Below the pieces are notes generated by a model. The model searched no databases. It worked only from the letters and a program-made list of their open reading frames with translations, and was not told where the DNA came from. A program made the translations under genes and the position numbers. DNA of 64,000 nucleotides from Akkermansiaceae bacterium (lineage in GTDB: Bacteria; Verrucomicrobiota; Verrucomicrobiia; Verrucomicrobiales; Akkermansiaceae), in contig SUVL01000004.1 of the NCBI GenBank assembly GCA_015062005.1, forward strand, positions 38,462 through 102,461. The letters run 5' to 3'. Below, piece after piece: positions 17,412-25,035 of the stretch (within the stretch, counting starts at the first letter, position 1; the number at the start of each line of letters is the position of its first letter).

Positions 17412-17427
17412 TGTTCCACATGGAACA
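17412..17427. promoter_or_regulatory. parS-like site 7 (one mismatch)
   Basis: TGTTCCACATGGAACA lies 1.1 kb on the other side of the DnaA-box region, just after ribD. It is the only site of the cluster to the right of the putative origin. Confidence 0.7.
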
Positions 17428-17465
17428 TTAAAATCCGCAAATATGTGCCATAAGGGCTTATAAGC

Positions 17466-17494
17466 TTGCCGTGCGCATGGATATAGGGTAGAAT
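17466..17494 (+). promoter_or_regulatory. Promoter of the twin lipoprotein genes
   Basis: TTGCCG at 17466-17471, 17 bp, TAGAAT at 17489-17494, 13 nt before the ATG at 17508. Confidence 0.65.
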
Positions 17495-17507
17495 ACGGGA
17501 CAAGATA

Positions 17508-18254
17508 ATGAAGATAAGCCTGCGTCAATTATTGGCAAGTGTAATGGTAGCGGTGGGGGTGACATCCTGTTATCCTCCGCCGGTTCAGTATCCGTACACG
17601 GAAATGGTGGTGAGCCGCCGGATACAGCTGAAGGATAATCTGCTTGCCCTGTTGCCCCCGGAGGAGCAAGTGCAGCCGGCAGCCAGAGAAGAGGCCACCT
17701 GGCTGGCCGATACAGCATATAAGGCGGCGGCGGGCATAGCACGAGTGAATGGTTCCTACTTTCCAGGTTGGGCGGGCAATGCTTTTATCAATTCCCGTTT
17801 GCAGGATCGAGGGCTCTGCTGGCATTACCAGCATGATATGTTCCGTGAGTTGCGGCGGCGGCCACTGAACTATTTCCGGATTGGGTGCTGCGTGCGTGAT
17901 GGTGGGAAAGCATCGGAGCACAACTGTGTGTACGTAGCCGCCAAGGGAGCAGAGTGGCCGGAAGCCTGGGTGCTGGATGCCTGGATGTGGAATGGGCGTC
18001 TGAAAGTGGATGATGCCCGGAAACTGAGCAGGAAGCGCTGGGCTGATTTGCCCTCCATTTGCCGGATTCAGTCTGTCTATTATCAGGAAGGGCACCAGTG
18101 GCCCATAGAGCATTGGAGCGTGCTTCGCGGTCCGGATAATGATTATGAAAGCTACTGGCTGCCGGAGATGCGGCGTTCCTCGCAATACCGCCGCATGTAT
18201 GACAACGTTGAGAAAGGCAAGCTGGAACACCCCGGCAGGCTGACCAATTACTGA
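17508..18254 (+). CDS. Lipoprotein with Cys-His-Asp arrangement, copy 1
   Basis: The 248-residue product has a lipoprotein signal (VGVTSC, Cys21). A core at about residues 100-165 is shared with the next gene: RGLCWHYQHD, LGCCVRD-like IGCCVRD, EHNCVYV and VLDAW. The invariant Cys104, His138 and Asp157 follow the order and rough spacing of the catalytic triad in transglutaminase-like and other papain-fold enzymes (G-x-C-W, H-x-x-V/Y, D). I infer, but cannot prove, a cell-envelope papain-fold hydrolase or transferase. It is in an operon with its paralog, 1 nt apart. Confidence 0.7.
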   Translation: MKISLRQLLASVMVAVGVTSCYPPPVQYPYTEMVVSRRIQLKDNLLALLPPEEQVQPAAREEATWLADTAYKAAAGIARVNGSYFPGWAGNAFINSRLQDRGLCWHYQHDMFRELRRRPLNYFRIGCCVRDGGKASEHNCVYVAAKGAEWPEAWVLDAWMWNGRLKVDDARKLSRKRWADLPSICRIQSVYYQEGHQWPIEHWSVLRGPDNDYESYWLPEMRRSSQYRRMYDNVEKGKLEHPGRLTNY

Positions 18255-18255
18255 T

Positions 18256-18999
18256 ATGAGACTGATATCCCTTTTGGTGTTTCTGTTGGTTTCCACCCTG
18301 GTGGTTTCCTGTCAGCATGCACCCAGAGTGGGGTATACCGAGCGGTCTCACGTGGTTAAGAAGAGGGCAGACCTTAAGAAGAAACTGCTGCAACTGCTGC
18401 CAGAGAACCAGAAGGCGGCGGCAGAGCAGGAAGCCACCTGGCTGGCAGATACGGCTCACAAGGCCTCGGCAGCCATTGCGCGTTACAACGACCCGATTTT
18501 CATGAACTGGTTGAATAACCGGGCCATCAACAGCAAGAAATACCGCCGCCACCGCGGGTTGTGCTGGCATTACCAGCATGATTTGTACCGTGAACTCCGG
18601 CGAAGGCCGCTGAAGTATTTCACCCTGGGGTGTTGCGTGCGCGACCAGGGGCGCGGCGGGGAACACCACGTGGTATACATCAAGGCTCGAAATGGCCGGT
18701 GGCCCTCCATAGTGATGCTTGATGCCTGGTGGTATACCGGCCGCCTGGTGGTGGAAGATGAGAGCGATGCATATGACTGGAAAGATGACCCTGGCACCGT
18801 TCGCAAACTGAACAAGGTTTATCCTGAAGGCCACCGAAAGCCCATCGAACACTGGGCCATGATACGCAAGAGTGAAGGCTACGAGGATTATGTGCCCAGT
18901 GATTCCCCCGCTGCCCGCAATACCCCCCAGTGGAAGTACATGCAGCAGCAGATGAAGCAAGGAATGAAACGCCGCCGCGGCCGGCCGTATGATTATTGA
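18256..18999 (+). CDS. Lipoprotein with Cys-His-Asp arrangement, copy 2
   Basis: This 247-residue tandem paralog of the preceding gene has lipobox VVSC (Cys19). The shared blocks are QEATWLADTAHKA, RGLCWHYQHDLYRELRRRPLKYF, LGCCVRDQG, EHHVVYI and MLDAW, with candidate triad Cys103, His137 or His138 and Asp156. The C-terminus is strongly basic (MKRRRGRPYDY). The two copies agree best in the presumed active-site core and diverge at the ends, which suggests an old duplication kept for catalysis. The sequence is G-rich on the coding strand, in contrast to genes left of the putative origin. Confidence 0.7.
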   Translation: MRLISLLVFLLVSTLVVSCQHAPRVGYTERSHVVKKRADLKKKLLQLLPENQKAAAEQEATWLADTAHKASAAIARYNDPIFMNWLNNRAINSKKYRRHRGLCWHYQHDLYRELRRRPLKYFTLGCCVRDQGRGGEHHVVYIKARNGRWPSIVMLDAWWYTGRLVVEDESDAYDWKDDPGTVRKLNKVYPEGHRKPIEHWAMIRKSEGYEDYVPSDSPAARNTPQWKYMQQQMKQGMKRRRGRPYDY

Positions 19000-19088
19000 T
19001 AATCGAATAGTTAGAGAGTACTCTAGCAAATTTGATTAAAGTGAACATTTTGCTTGCCTTTCGGGTGGCTATCCCCTAAACTGTGCGC

Positions 19089-19478
19089 GTGCAACAAATC
19101 GCTTTTAATGAAATCAGTGCGGCGGAGGTTTCGGCCATTCCTGCCATGCAGCAGCTGAAGCTTTTCTTCGCTTTCAAGGTAGACGAAGGATGCCTGACCG
19201 GCACCCCCACGGATTCGCGTTTCGGCGTGATGGAACGCGATGGGCGCCGCATTTTCCGCTTCCGTTCGGATGATAGCGACTACCGCATCTACTTCACCGT
19301 AGAGAAGAATGCCGATGGTGATGACGTGGTCGTGGTGCAGAGGGTGCTGCATGCAGATTCGCTCAAGGATTTCCTCTTCCGCAGCGGCATGGGTGCCGAT
19401 GCAGAGGACTCGAAGCTGAGCAACTCCCGCAGCTTCTGGAAACTCATCGAGGACGGCGAGAAAGCCGCCCGCAAGTAA
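19089..19478 (+). CDS. RelE/ParE-fold-like protein without visible partner
   Basis: The roughly 130-residue product has a central stretch GRRIFRFRSDDSDYRIYFTVE, then VVVVQRVLHADSLKDF, which resembles the beta-strand core of RelE/ParE superfamily proteins (R-x-x-x-x-DYRI-x-Y, V-x-R-x-x-H). No antitoxin gene is adjacent, so it may be a solitary or domesticated member. The GTG at 19089 is preferred over GTG 19083, because a promoter (TTGCCT at about 19054-19059, 17 bp, TAAACT at 19077-19082) ends exactly 6 nt before 19089. The family assignment rests on pattern only. Confidence 0.5.
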   Translation: MQQIAFNEISAAEVSAIPAMQQLKLFFAFKVDEGCLTGTPTDSRFGVMERDGRRIFRFRSDDSDYRIYFTVEKNADGDDVVVVQRVLHADSLKDFLFRSGMGADAEDSKLSNSRSFWKLIEDGEKAARK

Positions 19479-19496
19479 TCCCCCACCATCAAGCGC

Positions 19497-20411
19497 ATGC
19501 CCGCGCCAATTCAGTATCTGGTGCACATGCCCGGGAGGATAGCCGCGGTGGCGGGAGTCACGCTCACCCAGCTGGTGCGCATGCGTCTGTTCCTGGTGCC
19601 GGCAGTGGTGGCGCTGCTGTTTCTGGGTTTGCAGTTCATACCGTACCAGGGCAACATCGGGGCGGAGTTCCAGGGGGTGGCCCAGCTGCAATTCATCAAA
19701 GATGTGAGCCTGGGCTGCATGCAGCTTTTCGGGCTCATCTTCTGCGTGGCCGCCACGGCGCTGCTCCTCCCGCGCGATGCCGAGGACCGCATCCTCTACA
19801 CCATTCTCTGCAAACCGGTGCCGCGCTTTGATTACCTGGCCGGCAAGGCTCTTGGGGTGCTTGCGCTGCTTGTGCTCATGATCGGCCTGCTGGATGGTGT
19901 CATGAGCCTGCTGCTGGCCCAGCGTGTGGGCAGCATCAGCGCCGAGCTCACCGCCACCCTCTCGGCCAATGGATACAGCCAGGCCGATATGCAGCCCTAC
20001 CTCGACCAGGTGAGCGCCGCCGGCAACAGCTGGAACACCCAGCGCGGCGTGCTCGCCACCCTGCTGGGCTACGGCGTGCTCACCACCCTCACCCTCCTCA
20101 TCTCCTGCTTCACCAGCGGCACCATCGTCAGCATCATCTTCGGCCTTGGGGCCTACTTCATCGGCATGTTCCAGGACATGCTCTTCTCGGCTATTTCCGC
20201 AGGGCAGGGGACTACCGCCGCCATGCGCTGGGCCGAGCAGGCCTGCGCCGTCATCCTGCCCGATTTCGGCCTCTTCAGCGTGGCGGATACCGCCAGCGCC
20301 GGGGCAGAGCTCAGCTGGCCGCTGCTTGGTGGGCTGGCCCTCATCGCCGCGGGCTATATGCTGCTGCACCTGCTCACCGCCACCTGGATATTCAGCCGAA
20401 AAGAATTCTGA
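19497..20411 (+). CDS. ABC-2 type transporter permease
   Basis: The 304-residue protein has six hydrophobic segments, the first after a short cytoplasmic N-terminus, and the motif RDAEDRILYTILCKPVPRFDYLAGKALG, typical of ABC-2 permeases where the coupling region lies between segments two and three. A large periplasmic loop (about residues 140-190) separates segments four and five. No ATPase gene is adjacent, so its ATPase must lie elsewhere. It is followed 3 nt later by the Sel1 gene, so the two are probably co-transcribed. Confidence 0.75.
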   Translation: MPAPIQYLVHMPGRIAAVAGVTLTQLVRMRLFLVPAVVALLFLGLQFIPYQGNIGAEFQGVAQLQFIKDVSLGCMQLFGLIFCVAATALLLPRDAEDRILYTILCKPVPRFDYLAGKALGVLALLVLMIGLLDGVMSLLLAQRVGSISAELTATLSANGYSQADMQPYLDQVSAAGNSWNTQRGVLATLLGYGVLTTLTLLISCFTSGTIVSIIFGLGAYFIGMFQDMLFSAISAGQGTTAAMRWAEQACAVILPDFGLFSVADTASAGAELSWPLLGGLALIAAGYMLLHLLTATWIFSRKEF

Positions 20412-20414
20412 GCT

Positions 20415-20825
20415 ATGCTGCAGGAACTCAGAACCCGCGCCGCCGCCGGAGATGCAGAGGCCGCCCTGCACCTCGCCAAGAAACTCATCCGGGGCAGGGG
20501 AGAGGGCCGCAACTTTGAAGAAGCCGTGGAGTGGTTCGATGCTGCCGCCCGCGCCGGCCTGGTGGATGCGCTCTACTGGCTCGGCAAATGCTACCTGAAA
20601 GGTCTGGGCTGCCCGCGCGACCCTGCCGGCGGCTGCAGCTGCCTGGAGCGCGCTGCCCTGGCCGGCCACGCCGCCGCCGCCCTCAAACTTGGCGAATGTT
20701 TTGAAAAAGGCACTGGTGCACCCGCCAGCTCCGAGCTTGCCGCCTACTGGTACCGCAAAGCCGCCGCCCGCGGCGAAACCCGCGCGTATGATAAATTGCT
20801 GAATTTAGCTCGCCGGCGGCGGTGA
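20415..20825 (+). CDS. Sel1-repeat protein
   Basis: This small protein of 136 residues is built of three to four Sel1-like repeats (AEAALHLAKKLIRGRGEGRNFEEAVEWFDAAARAG, DALYWLGKCYLKGLGCPRDP, AAALKLGECFEKGTGAPASSELAAYWYRKAA). Sel1 repeats are short TPR relatives used for protein binding. It has no signal peptide. It directly follows the permease gene. The specific partner is unknown. Confidence 0.8.
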   Translation: MLQELRTRAAAGDAEAALHLAKKLIRGRGEGRNFEEAVEWFDAAARAGLVDALYWLGKCYLKGLGCPRDPAGGCSCLERAALAGHAAAALKLGECFEKGTGAPASSELAAYWYRKAAARGETRAYDKLLNLARRRR

Positions 20826-20897
20826 ACACAACTTTTTTGCTCGCCAATGGGGGAGTGAATGTGCTAGTATGGTGCTGAACGTTTTCTGAACTTTATT

Positions 20898-22823
20898 ATG
20901 CGCAAGTGGTTCATGGCAACAATAGTCTGGGGCATGGCAGCTCTGCTGGGCAACCTGCAGGCCCAGGAGGAACTCGTCCCCGTTGAACATTCACACCAGC
21001 AACCGGCCTGTGTGCACCACGGCACGGCTGCGGTACCCACCGTGGAGGAAATCCGCGCAGAGGCCGAGGCCAAGGAGGCGCTGGTGAAGAGCCTCAATCT
21101 CTGCCCGAACGCGAGCAACGCATTGCTCATAGCGGCAGAATCCATGAGTCTGGAGGCGCTGCAGGCCTATTTGTCGAACGAGCACCACGCGTACGATGGC
21201 CACAGCGTGCTGGAGCACGCCGCCATGAAGGTGAAGTTTGCCCTGCCCATGGCGCACAAGCCCTGCCCGGAGTGTGGCAAGACCGTGTACCACGCCGACC
21301 CGAATGGCCAGCTGGCCGCCTGGAGCCACCACTACACCTCCGGCAAGCTGCAATACAGCCGCTTCCCCATTCCGCTGCAAATCTATTCCAAGGCCGAGCA
21401 GGGCATGGGGCTCTGGGACAAGCTGGTACACCGCGTGAAGGTGGATAACTTCAACCTGGCTGCCTCACTTATCTTCCTGCTGGCCATTCTGCACACCTTC
21501 ATGGCGCCCATGTTCCAGAAGTGGGCCCACCACATGGAAAAGGCCCACAAGCAGAAGCTGCGCGAGGAAAAGTTCCGCATTCTGCACCCGGAGCAGCGCA
21601 TGCCGGTCTCCTTCGGCAGCACGCTCTGCCACTTCCTGGGCGAGGTGGAAGTGGTGTTCGGCCTCTGGATTATCCCCTTTGCGCTGGTCTGCCAGCACTA
21701 CTACAGCATGGATGACTTCCTGCGCTACATCGACCGCGACACCAGCTTCACCGAGCCGCTCTTCGTGGCGGTCATCATGGTCATCGCCTCTTCCCGCCCC
21801 ATCTACCGCCTGGCGGAGAACACGCTCAAATTCGGCGCCGGCATGGGTGGCGGCACCCCGGCAGCCTGGTGGCTTTCCGTGCTTTGCATTGCGCCGCTGC
21901 TGGGCTCCTTCATCACCGAACCCGCGGCCATGACCCTGGCGGCCATTCTGCTGGCCAAGAAATTCTACCACCTGAAGCCCGCTCCGTCGCTGTGCTATGC
22001 CACGCTGGCGCTGCTTTTCGTGAATGTATCCGTGGGCGGAACGCTCACGCACTTTGCCGCGCCGCCCATCGTGATGGTGGCCGGCAAGTGGAACTGGGAC
22101 ATGGCGCACATGTTCGTGCATTTCGGCTGGAAAGCCATAGTCGGCATCGTCATCTCCAACATCATCTACTTCTTCATCTTCCGCAAGGAATTCACCCGCC
22201 TGGCTGAGGTGCAGCGCCTCAACAGCGCCTTTGACAGCGCGGTGCCCACCTCCTGGGAGGACCGCCAGGACGTCATTCCCGCCTGGGTATACGGCGTGTC
22301 CATCTTCTTCCTGGTGTGGACGGTATACTTTGCCCACCACCCGGCCATCTTCATCGGCGGTTTCCTCTTCTTCCTGGGCTTCACCATGGCCACGCCGCAG
22401 TATCAGAATGCCTTCTCCATCAAGGTGCCGCTGCTGGTGGCCTTCTTCCTGGCGGGGCTGCTCATCCTGGGTGGTGTGCAGGGCTGGTGGATGCAGCCGG
22501 TGCTGCAGGCCCTGGCTGAGCTGGGCGCCACCGCCACCATGGGGCTGGCCAGCATCCTGACCGCGTTCAACGACAACGCTTCTGTGACCTTCCTTTCCAG
22601 CACCGTGCCCAACCTGCCGGAGCACATCCGCTACGCCATCGTAGCCGGTGCCGTGACCGGCGGCGGTCTCACCGTGATTGCCAATGCCCCGAACCCCGCG
22701 GGTCAGGCCATCCTGGGCAAGTACTTCAAGAACGGCATCAGCGCTCTGCAGCTCTTCCTCTGGGCGGCACTGCCCACCTTCATCATCTTCTGCCTGTATA
22801 ACTTCATTTACTTCGGCAACTAA
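20898..22823 (+). CDS. Putative Na+/H+ antiporter (Na_H_antiport_2 type)
   Basis: The 641-residue protein begins with a signal peptide (MRKWFMATIVWGMAALLGNLQA) and a periplasmic region of about 170 residues rich in His and Cys (PACVHHG, KPCPECGKTVYHADP), which may bind metal. Then come about eleven membrane segments with conserved-looking polar blocks: ITEPAAMTLAAILLAKKFY, GGTLTHFAAPPIVMVAGKW, and LTAFNDNASVTFLSSTVPNL. This architecture fits the putative antiporter family known in Chlamydiae and Verrucomicrobia. The His/Cys-rich extramembrane part is not needed for antiport and may sense or deliver an ion. It lies 6 nt upstream of riboflavin synthase. Confidence 0.75.
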   Translation: MRKWFMATIVWGMAALLGNLQAQEELVPVEHSHQQPACVHHGTAAVPTVEEIRAEAEAKEALVKSLNLCPNASNALLIAAESMSLEALQAYLSNEHHAYDGHSVLEHAAMKVKFALPMAHKPCPECGKTVYHADPNGQLAAWSHHYTSGKLQYSRFPIPLQIYSKAEQGMGLWDKLVHRVKVDNFNLAASLIFLLAILHTFMAPMFQKWAHHMEKAHKQKLREEKFRILHPEQRMPVSFGSTLCHFLGEVEVVFGLWIIPFALVCQHYYSMDDFLRYIDRDTSFTEPLFVAVIMVIASSRPIYRLAENTLKFGAGMGGGTPAAWWLSVLCIAPLLGSFITEPAAMTLAAILLAKKFYHLKPAPSLCYATLALLFVNVSVGGTLTHFAAPPIVMVAGKWNWDMAHMFVHFGWKAIVGIVISNIIYFFIFRKEFTRLAEVQRLNSAFDSAVPTSWEDRQDVIPAWVYGVSIFFLVWTVYFAHHPAIFIGGFLFFLGFTMATPQYQNAFSIKVPLLVAFFLAGLLILGGVQGWWMQPVLQALAELGATATMGLASILTAFNDNASVTFLSSTVPNLPEHIRYAIVAGAVTGGGLTVIANAPNPAGQAILGKYFKNGISALQLFLWAALPTFIIFCLYNFIYFGN

Positions 22824-22829
22824 AGACTT

Positions 22830-23429
22830 ATGTTCACAGGACTCGTGGAATGCACCGGCAAGGTGCTGGAGCGCACGCCCGTAGCACAGGGCGCGCGCTA
22901 TGCGGTGGAGATTCCCTTTGCGGCAGAGCTCGCACTGGGGGATTCTGTGGCGGTGAATGGCTGCTGCCTCACCGTCGATAAAGTAGAGGGCAAGCGCGTG
23001 GAGTTCGACCTCCTCACGCAGACCCTGCGCGTCACCAGCCTGGGGCAGCTGCAGGTGGGCTCCCTCTGCAACCTGGAGCGCGCCATGGGCGGCAACGGCC
23101 GCTTCGGCGGGCACTTCGTCATGGGCCATGTCGATACCACCGGCAGCGTCACCTCCATCACCCCGGTGGGGCAGGACCACATGGTGCGCATCGCCATCCC
23201 GCAGGAATACATGCGCTACGTCATCGACAAAGGCAGCATCGCCATCGATGGTGTCTCCCTCACCGTGGCCAATATCACCGGCCCTGCCGAGCTGGAGTTC
23301 TGGATTACCCCGCACACCTGGGAGCGCACCATCATGCACACCTACGCCCCCGGCAGCATCGTCGATGTCGAGGTCGATATGATTGCCAAATACGTGGAAA
23401 AGCTCAAGATGCCCGCAGTGCAGTCGTAG
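22830..23429 (+). CDS. ribE: Riboflavin synthase, alpha subunit
   Basis: This enzyme converts two molecules of 6,7-dimethyl-8-ribityllumazine into riboflavin and the pyrimidine precursor. The 199-residue protein shows the two homologous lumazine-binding barrels: MFTGLVECTGKVLE..VNGCCLTV in the first half and GHVDTTGSV..IDGVSLTVANI in the second. The N-terminal MFTG is invariant in the family. It overlaps no neighbour; the short gap after the antiporter gene suggests co-transcription. The gene is called ribE or ribC depending on the organism. Confidence 0.95.
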   Translation: MFTGLVECTGKVLERTPVAQGARYAVEIPFAAELALGDSVAVNGCCLTVDKVEGKRVEFDLLTQTLRVTSLGQLQVGSLCNLERAMGGNGRFGGHFVMGHVDTTGSVTSITPVGQDHMVRIAIPQEYMRYVIDKGSIAIDGVSLTVANITGPAELEFWITPHTWERTIMHTYAPGSIVDVEVDMIAKYVEKLKMPAVQS

Positions 23430-23460
23430 CCATCCCCCGGTGCATTTCCACGGCCAATTT

Positions 23461-23511
23461 TAGCCGCTATCGGCTAATGACGGCTAATTATCGGCTAAAT
23501 TAGCCGATAAA
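23461..23511. repeat. 51-bp direct repeat, left copy (Fic operator region)
   Basis: A 51-bp sequence that recurs base for base at 24892-24942. Its right end contains a perfect inverted repeat with 11-bp arms around one central A (TTATCGGCTAA / TTAGCCGATAA), plus two further CGGCTAAT units. It ends 2 bp before the -35 box of the Fic gene, so it is well placed to be an operator. Confidence 0.9.
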
Positions 23512-23513
23512 AG

Positions 23514-23541
23514 TTGACAAGACGGTCTGCCTTGCTAAAAT
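23514..23541 (+). promoter_or_regulatory. Promoter of the Fic gene
   Basis: TTGACA at 23514-23519, 16 bp, TAAAAT at 23536-23541, then 6 nt to the ATG at 23548. Confidence 0.8.
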
Positions 23542-23547
23542 AGGCGC

Positions 23548-24894
23548 ATGAAGCGGCGCAGCAAAGTTCCGGCGTTAAAAGAGCTGATTGAACAGGAAAC
23601 GGGGAACCTTATGGATATTATGCATAAGGCACTCCCGGAAGCTCTGCGCATGGATCGTTATCTGAGCTGGCAGGAGCTGCGGCACCGGAAAGCGCCGGAT
23701 GGCATGAGCACCGGCCAGTGGTGGCTGGGCCTTAAATTGCACCGGACGCAGGCCAGGCAGAGCGTAGCTCTCTGCAATGCAAAGGGAGAGCCCTTCCATT
23801 TTGCCTCAACGCAACTGATTCAGCAATATCTGCACAAGATTGACCGGGCATCCGGAACGATGCTGATGACGGATGCCAATGCCGTATTCTCTGTAACGGA
23901 GCGAGATAAATACCTGCTGACTTCATTGGCCGAGGAAGCCATCATGTCCAGCATGCTGGAGGGTGCGGTGGTGACACGTTCAGAAGCCCGGGAGCTTATT
24001 CGCAGCAATCGGCGCCCGAAGGATGAGCATGAGCAGATGGTGATGAATAACTACCGCACAATGCGGATGATATTGCAGCACAAGGATGAGCCTCTCACGC
24101 CGGAGTTCATCATGTCGCTGCACCGGAGCATGGTGGAAGGTACACTGAAAAAAACGGAACGAGCAGGCACTTTGCGCCAGGCGGAAGACAAAGTTTACAT
24201 TGAGGACACCCGCACCGGCGATATCATTCACATGCCCCCCGCATCAGACAAGTTGGCAGAGCGTCTGGAATCACTCTGTCGCTTTGCGAATGATGAGGGG
24301 AAGGAGGAATATTACATCCATCCGATAGTTCGGGCCATCATCCTGCATTTTCAACTGGCATATGACCATCCCTTTGTCGATGGAAACGGTCGAACTGCCC
24401 GGTCTCTGTTCTACTGGAGTATGCTGCATTCCGGGTACTGGCTTTTTGAATACATTTCCATCTCGCGGGAAATTTACCGGCACTCGCGTAGTTATTATGA
24501 ATCTTTCCTGAACACGGAGGAAGATGAGAATGACCTGAATTATTTTATCATCGACCAGCTGAAAACCATCCTGGCATCCATTGAGAGCCTGAATGAACAC
24601 CTGCGCGATAAGCAGAAAATCCAGGAAAAGCTCCGCTATTCCCTTTCCGGTTTCACCCATCTCAATCACCGGCAGAAGAATGTGCTGCTGCATTTCCTGC
24701 AGCATCCGAATGCATACACTTCAGTCAGTCTGCACTGCGGCGAATACAAAGTGGTCCGCCAGACTGCCCGTACGGATTTAACGGGCTTGGAAGCTCTCGG
24801 GTTCCTTGTTTCGGAACTGATTTCACGCGAGTTCATCTTCAAGCCGGTTCCTGACCTGGAAAAAATGCTTAATAGCCTTATCGACCAAAAATAG
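23548..24894 (+). CDS. Fic-family protein with N-terminal inhibitory motif
   Basis: The 448-residue protein carries the full Fic catalytic loop HPFVDGNGR (residues 264-272, followed by Arg275), the site that binds the nucleotide and modifies target hydroxyls. An SSMLEG sequence at 134-139 matches the inhibitory-helix motif (S/T)xxxE(G/N), with Glu138 placed to block the site, so it is an auto-inhibited class II Fic. The C-terminal 90 residues (LNHRQKNVLLHFL..RTDLTGLEALGFLV) look like a winged helix. The gene is bracketed by 51-bp direct repeats; the right copy starts at the stop codon. The C-terminal winged helix could bind the palindromes in the repeats. Confidence 0.9.
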   Translation: MKRRSKVPALKELIEQETGNLMDIMHKALPEALRMDRYLSWQELRHRKAPDGMSTGQWWLGLKLHRTQARQSVALCNAKGEPFHFASTQLIQQYLHKIDRASGTMLMTDANAVFSVTERDKYLLTSLAEEAIMSSMLEGAVVTRSEARELIRSNRRPKDEHEQMVMNNYRTMRMILQHKDEPLTPEFIMSLHRSMVEGTLKKTERAGTLRQAEDKVYIEDTRTGDIIHMPPASDKLAERLESLCRFANDEGKEEYYIHPIVRAIILHFQLAYDHPFVDGNGRTARSLFYWSMLHSGYWLFEYISISREIYRHSRSYYESFLNTEEDENDLNYFIIDQLKTILASIESLNEHLRDKQKIQEKLRYSLSGFTHLNHRQKNVLLHFLQHPNAYTSVSLHCGEYKVVRQTARTDLTGLEALGFLVSELISREFIFKPVPDLEKMLNSLIDQK

Positions 24895-24942
24895 CCGCTA
24901 TCGGCTAATGACGGCTAATTATCGGCTAAATTAGCCGATAAA
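24892..24942. repeat. 51-bp direct repeat, right copy
   Basis: Identical over 51 bp to 23461-23511. Its first three bases are the stop codon of the Fic gene. The offset between the copies is 1,431 bp. Confidence 0.9.
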
Positions 24943-24966
24943 GGGACTGAACAGCAGCAAGCTGAA

Positions 24967-24994
24967 ACGCCGCCCGGATTTCTCCGGACGGCGC
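24967..24994. terminator. Hairpin between Fic and the EF-hand gene
   Basis: CGCCGCCCGGA and TCCGGACGGCG form an 11-bp stem (one mismatch) around TTTC, between two convergent genes. It could serve both directions, although no long T run follows on either side. Confidence 0.5.
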
Positions 24995-25035
24995 TCAGCG
25001 TCTCTATGCTATACCGTTACTCAACGGTAAAGGGT

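Noticed and set aside
19023..23339. Long minus-strand open frames (19023-20669 and 21465-23339)
   Set aside because: They are antisense to the permease, Sel1, antiporter and riboflavin synthase genes, and their Gly/Glu/His/Ala-rich products resemble no family.
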